From the NCBI GenBank assembly GCA_946482585.1, contig CAMLSI010000074.1:1-14819 (forward strand): a stretch of 14,819 nt of DNA. The letters run 5' to 3'. The stretch's first letter is position 1; each line of letters starts with the position of its first letter. Source of the stretch: an uncultured Lysobacteraceae bacterium (GTDB lineage: Bacteria > Pseudomonadota > Gammaproteobacteria > Xanthomonadales > Rhodanobacteraceae). The notes under the pieces are model-generated. The model did not search any database and was not told the DNA's origin. It saw only the letters and a program-made list of their open reading frames with translations. A program made the position numbers and the translations under genes. Shown here piece after piece: positions 14,610 to 14,819 of this stretch.

Positions 14610-14819
14610 ATGCGAATGGCTTCCACGTTTTCCGCTCTCCTGCTCTGCCTGACTGCCACGACGACCGCGTTGGCGCAGCAACCCGCCGCGAAGTCCGCGC
14701 CGATCGACGCTGACGCGCGCGCGGCGGTCGTCGCCGCGCTCGGCAAACAGCTCAAGACCCGCTACGTGTTTCCGGAGATGGCCGAACGGCTCGCGAAAGC
14801 GACCGCCGCGAAGCAGGCG
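14610..14819 (+). CDS. Exported protein, probable S41-peptidase N-terminus (partial)
   Basis: The ATG at 14610-14612 follows GAGG at 14599-14602, seven bases away. The frame is open to the window edge (70 codons). Residues 1-23 are a signal peptide ending in ALA before QQ. After a short spacer, LKTRYVFPEMAERLAKA matches the N-terminal helical segment (x-Y-V-F-P-E/D-x-A) found ahead of the catalytic domain in periplasmic S41 family (C-terminal-processing-like) peptidases of this bacterial group. The PDZ and Ser/Lys catalytic parts would lie outside the window, so the family call rests on this short motif. The codon pattern agrees with the neighbours. Confidence 0.7.
   Translation, partial: MRMASTFSALLLCLTATTTALAQQPAAKSAPIDADARAAVVAALGKQLKTRYVFPEMAERLAKATAAKQA

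Overview
The window is high-GC bacterial DNA. GTAG-headed REP palindromes sit beside a REP-associated tyrosine transposase (RAYT), next to a delta-60-repeat secreted protein whose tail resembles those of Dokdonella/Rhodanobacter-type proteins. Together these suggest a gammaproteobacterium of the Lysobacterales (Xanthomonadales), probably Rhodanobacteraceae. That placement is an inference from style. No rRNA, tRNA, CRISPR array, phage integrase or classical IS element was seen.

Layout. (1) 1-533: three REP units, then an AT-richer stretch with a doubtful small reverse-strand ORF. (2) 552-5849: a tight two-gene forward operon. The first gene encodes a 1171-residue protein of unknown function with a hydrophobic centre and a C-terminal NHL-like propeller. 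The second encodes a 583-residue pentapeptide-repeat protein ending in a paired-cysteine tail. A strong hairpin (5878-5905) closes the operon. (3) 5970-7298: a small DUF3592-like membrane protein (reverse), divergent from an arginase/ureohydrolase-family enzyme (forward). (4) 7309-8357: a REP island of eight units with tandem duplications, surrounding a RAYT whose stop codon is supplied by the GTAG head of a REP. (5) 8419-10293: a secreted delta-60-repeat protein (reverse), divergent from a YCII/DGPF-domain protein. (6) 10300-14297, all reverse: RarD-like EamA permease, MdtD-like DHA2 drug exporter, and a secreted right-handed beta-helix protein. A hairpin follows the exporter, and a second kind of GTAG-headed palindrome follows the beta-helix gene. 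(7) 14610 to the edge: the start of an exported protein that looks like the N-terminus of an S41 peptidase.

How the parts relate. Most genes are independent housekeeping or accessory functions (transport, nitrogen metabolism, secreted repeat proteins). The piece that looks like an undescribed system is the operon at 552-5849: two large cytosolic-looking proteins with no signal peptide, one with a possible membrane-inserting core and both with repeat scaffolds. The REP/RAYT island is a clear domesticated-transposase system. REP clusters lie on both sides of the 0.2-7.3 kb segment, so the operon sits inside a REP-bounded block.
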